64,000 nucleotides of DNA from Xanthomonas melonis (lineage in GTDB: Bacteria > Pseudomonadota > Gammaproteobacteria > Xanthomonadales > Xanthomonadaceae). A model generated the notes under the pieces. That model saw only the letters and a program-made list of their open reading frames with translations, was not told the DNA's origin and did no database searches. Location: the NCBI RefSeq assembly GCF_020783655.1, contig NZ_JAJGQH010000005.1, forward strand, positions 1 through 64,000. The letters are read 5' to 3'. Position 1 is the stretch's first letter; every line of letters begins with the position of its first letter. Positions 61,428-64,000 of this stretch are shown one piece after another. Made by a program: the position numbers and the translations under genes.

Positions 61428-63086
61428 ATGAAGATCAAACGCTTTGTCGCCCCGGATATGCGCACCGCATTCCGTATGGTGCGCGAGGAACACGGCCCGG
61501 ATGCCGTGATCCTGTCCAACCGTCGCACCGCCGAAGGCATCGAGATCGTTGCCGCCAGCAATTACGACGAAGAGCTGGTGCAGCGTGCCCTGGAAACCGC
61601 CCGCGAAACGCCGGCGGCCAGCAGCGCCCCCACGCAGCACGCTGCGGCGCCGGTCGCCGCCCGCCCCGCTGCGCCGGTGCACGCCCCGCTCAAGCCGGCT
61701 GCCGATACCGCCGGCATGAGCCACCGCCAGCGGGTGGCCAGCGCCGCCGAAGACATGATCGCCGCCATGGCCCTGCGTCAGCCGGCCAGCGTGCCGCGCC
61801 AGGCGCCGGTGGCCGCGCCGATTCGCAGCGCTGCCCCGGTGCAGACCGTGCAGGAGGCCGCTGCGCCGATCGTGCAGCGTCAGGAACACGCGCTGTCGGC
61901 GGTGCCGGAACAGCTGTTCGCCGACTTTTTGACCACCGCCCCGGTGCCGCGCCCGGCGTTGCAGGCCACCCCGATGCAGGCGCCCGCTCCGGTCACCGCC
62001 CCCGCCTTGACCGCAGCTGCGCAGGACGAAGACGCCTTCGCCGACGATGCCGACTTCGACCTGGACGACGCCCTGCCGCAGATCCTGCCGCCGGCCGCGC
62101 TGCCGCCGATCGAAGTCGCTCCGCCCGCCCCTGTCGCGCTGGCCGCGGTGCCTGCCGCCGCCGTGCCGGCGCCGCAGAACGATGAAGAGCTCAAGCAGCT
62201 GCGCGGCGAACTGGCACTGATGCGGCAGATGATCGAGCGCGAAATGAACCGCCTCACCGACGAGCGCCTGCGTGGCTCGCCGGTGCGTGCGCAGGCGCTG
62301 GAGCTGATGGACGACTACGGCTTCGACGCCGGCCTGACCCGCGACATCGCCCTGCAGATCCCGGCCGATACCGAATTGCACCGCGGCCGCGGCCTGATGC
62401 TGGGCCTGCTGTCCAAGCGCCTGCCGGTGGCCCCGGTCGACCCGCTGGAACGCGGCGGCGTGATCGCCCTGGTCGGCCCGACCGGTGCCGGCAAGACCAC
62501 CACCATCGCCAAGCTGGCGCAGCGCTTCGCCGCCCAGCACGCCCCGCGCGACGTGGCCCTGGTCACCACCGACACCCTGCGCGTCGGCGGCCGCGAGCAG
62601 CTGCACAGCTACGGCCGCCAGCTCGGTATCGCGGTGCACGAGGCCGACAGCGCCGAAAGCCTGCTCGAACTGCTGGACCGCCTGCGCGACTACAAGCTGG
62701 TGCTGATCGACACCGCCGGCATGGGCCAGCGCGATCGCGCCCTGGCCGCCCAGCTGAACTGGCTGCGCGCCGCCCAGCAGGTCACCTCGCTGCTGGTGCT
62801 GCCCGCCAACTCCCATTTCGCCGACCTCGACGAGGTCGTGCGCCGCTTCGCCCACGCCAAACCCCAAGGCGTGGTGCTGACCAAACTCGACGAGACCGGC
62901 CGCTTCGGCAGCGCCTTGTCGGTGGTGGTCGATCACCAGATGCCCATCACCTGGGTGACTGACGGACAGCGGGTCCCCGACGACCTGCACCGCGCCAATG
63001 CCGCCAGTCTCGTTCTTCGCCTTGAAGATTTGCGGCGCGCTGCCGATAAGCCCTGTACTCCGGAGCACAACCATGCAGTCGCGTGA
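61428..63086 (+). CDS. flhF: flagellar GTPase FlhF
   Basis: FlhF is an SRP-type GTPase that places the flagellum at the pole. ATG 61428 gives 552 residues: a basic N-terminus (MKIKRFVAPDMRTAFRMV), an Ala/Pro-rich variable region (about 60-250), an N domain and the G domain with GPTGAGKTTTIAKL near 350, DTLRVGGREQLHSYG and DTAGMGQRD. A GGAGGCAGG site precedes the ATG. In-frame sequence upstream lies in repeats and is not coding. It overlaps flhG by 14 bases. Confidence 0.96.
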   Translation: MKIKRFVAPDMRTAFRMVREEHGPDAVILSNRRTAEGIEIVAASNYDEELVQRALETARETPAASSAPTQHAAAPVAARPAAPVHAPLKPAADTAGMSHRQRVASAAEDMIAAMALRQPASVPRQAPVAAPIRSAAPVQTVQEAAAPIVQRQEHALSAVPEQLFADFLTTAPVPRPALQATPMQAPAPVTAPALTAAAQDEDAFADDADFDLDDALPQILPPAALPPIEVAPPAPVALAAVPAAAVPAPQNDEELKQLRGELALMRQMIEREMNRLTDERLRGSPVRAQALELMDDYGFDAGLTRDIALQIPADTELHRGRGLMLGLLSKRLPVAPVDPLERGGVIALVGPTGAGKTTTIAKLAQRFAAQHAPRDVALVTTDTLRVGGREQLHSYGRQLGIAVHEADSAESLLELLDRLRDYKLVLIDTAGMGQRDRALAAQLNWLRAAQQVTSLLVLPANSHFADLDEVVRRFAHAKPQGVVLTKLDETGRFGSALSVVVDHQMPITWVTDGQRVPDDLHRANAASLVLRLEDLRRAADKPCTPEHNHAVA

Positions 63087-63957
63087 ATACGCCAAGCTGA
63101 CCAACGCCTTCCCCCTGTCGGCGACCCGTCCCGAGCCTCTGGGCCCGGTGCGCACCATTGCCGTGACCGGCGGCAAGGGCGGCGTGGGCAAGACCAACAT
63201 CTCCGCCAACCTGGCCGTGGCGCTTGCCGACATGGGCAAACGCACGCTGCTGCTGGACGCCGACCTGGGCCTGGCCAACCTGGACGTGGTCCTGGGCCTG
63301 GCGCCCAAGTACACCCTGGCCGACCTGATCGCCGGCCGCTGCACGCTCGATGAAGTGATCATCGAAGGCCCCGGCGGCGTGCTGGTGGTGCCGGCCGCGT
63401 CCGGCCGCCGCCACATGGCCGAACTGGCCCCGGCCCAGCACATCGGCCTGGTCAACGTGTTCTCCGAACTGGAACGCGACCTGGACGTGATGGTCATCGA
63501 CACCGCCGCCGGCATCACCGACAGCGTGCTGACCTTCTGCCAGGCCGCCCAGGACACCGTGGTGGTGGTCTGCGACGAGCCGGCCTCGATCACCGACGCC
63601 TACGCACTGATCAAGGTGCTCTCGCGCGAACGCGGCGTGGACCGCCTGCAGATCATCGCCAACATGGTGCGCGACCCCAACGAGGGCCGCCTGCTGTACG
63701 ACAAGCTCTCCCGCGTCTGCGAGAAGTTCCTCGGCGACGTGTCGTTGAACTACCTCGGCCACGTGCCGCAGGACGACTGGCTGCGCCTGTCGGTGCAGCG
63801 TCAGCAACCCGTCATCAAGGCCTACCCCGCCAGTCCGTCGGCACAGGCCATCGCAGAAATCGCGCGCCGTACCTCGCGCTGGCAGGCTCCCACCGTGCCG
63901 CGCGGCAACGTCGAGTTCTTTGTCGAACGCATCATTCAACGGGGAGTGGCCGCATGA
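63073..63957 (+). CDS. flhG: flagellar number regulator FlhG (FleN)
   Basis: FlhG is a MinD/ParA-like ATPase that limits flagellar number and, as FleN in Pseudomonas, restrains FleQ. ATG 63073 gives 294 residues with the deviant Walker A GGKGGVGKTN (33-42), DADLGLANLDVVLGL (about 62-76) and VIDTAAGI. Length is typical. It overlaps flhF by 14 bases and fliA in ATGA, so three genes for placement, number and late transcription are coupled. Confidence 0.95.
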   Translation: MQSREYAKLTNAFPLSATRPEPLGPVRTIAVTGGKGGVGKTNISANLAVALADMGKRTLLLDADLGLANLDVVLGLAPKYTLADLIAGRCTLDEVIIEGPGGVLVVPAASGRRHMAELAPAQHIGLVNVFSELERDLDVMVIDTAAGITDSVLTFCQAAQDTVVVVCDEPASITDAYALIKVLSRERGVDRLQIIANMVRDPNEGRLLYDKLSRVCEKFLGDVSLNYLGHVPQDDWLRLSVQRQQPVIKAYPASPSAQAIAEIARRTSRWQAPTVPRGNVEFFVERIIQRGVAA

Positions 63958-64000
63958 GCACCGCCACCGCAACGACCGCCACTGCGCAGTACCGTGCCGT
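63954..64000 (+). CDS. fliA: start of the sigma-28 factor gene fliA (cut by window end)
   Basis: Only the first 15 codons are present (MSTATATTATAQYRA). The sequence alone is not diagnostic. The assignment rests on position: in polar-flagellated gamma-proteobacteria the gene that overlaps flhG is fliA. The ATG overlaps the flhG stop codon. FliA would recognise the sigma-28-type elements listed before fliC and fliS. Confidence 0.75.
   Translation, partial: MSTATATTATAQYRA

Overview
This is a flagellar and chemotaxis chromosome segment from a gamma-proteobacterial plant-associated xanthomonad, most likely Xanthomonas. The evidence is the high GC content, the flgBCDEF/flgGHIJKL/fliC/fliDS/rpoN2-vemR-fleQ/fliEFGHIJK/fliLMNOPQR/flhBAFG order with a flagellin-modification island between fleQ and fliE, the orphan receiver VemR between rpoN2 and fleQ, and the G-rich heptamer repeats typical of that genus. 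Species cannot be fixed from the window. Essentially all genes lie on the + strand.

Layout. 231-1175: cheV. 1497-12965: rod, hook, ring and hook-filament-junction genes flgB-flgL in two sigma-54 units (flgBCDEF, flgGHIJKL). 13282-16900: flagellin fliC behind a sigma-28-type promoter, cap gene fliD behind a sigma-54-type promoter, then fliS and a fliT-like gene. 16900-21685: regulatory block with a PilZ-like protein, a LuxR-type response regulator, rpoN2, vemR and fleQ. 21806-35947: flagellin-glycosylation island. It holds a sugar aminotransferase, an acyl carrier protein, a KAS III-type synthase, two SDR reductases, two hexapeptide acyltransferases, a Rieske oxygenase, a sulfotransferase, an FkbM methyltransferase, two dead acyltransferase fragments, an orphan ORF and a very large multi-domain glycosyltransferase. 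36655-48717: fliEFGHIJK, fliLMNOP, and fliQR. 48810-57216: three large c-di-GMP enzymes inserted between fliR and flhB. 57387-64000: flhB, flhA, flhF, flhG and the first codons of fliA.

How it works together. RpoN2 with the activator FleQ (modulated by FlhG and VemR) should drive the structural units. Nine -24/-12 elements with the exact GG-N10-GC spacing precede flgB, flgG, fliD, the glycosylation island, fliE, fliL, fliQ, flhB and flhF. FliA (truncated at the right end) should drive late genes. TAAAG/TCAAG...GCCGATAA-like elements precede fliC and fliS, and weaker ones precede cheV and the two propeller-GGDEF genes. The glycosylation island looks like a pathway that makes a 4-acylamido-4,6-dideoxysugar, perhaps 3-hydroxybutyrylated, and decorates flagellin with it. 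Its right half is A/T-richer, contains gene remnants and looks like a variable, exchangeable section.

Non-coding structure is concentrated at unit ends: a REP-like inverted pair after flgF, tandem 218-229 bp repeats before fliE, a roughly 245-bp-arm inverted repeat between fliP and fliQ, and a 205-bp tandem repeat between flhA and flhF. No tRNA, rRNA, CRISPR array or intact insertion sequence was seen.
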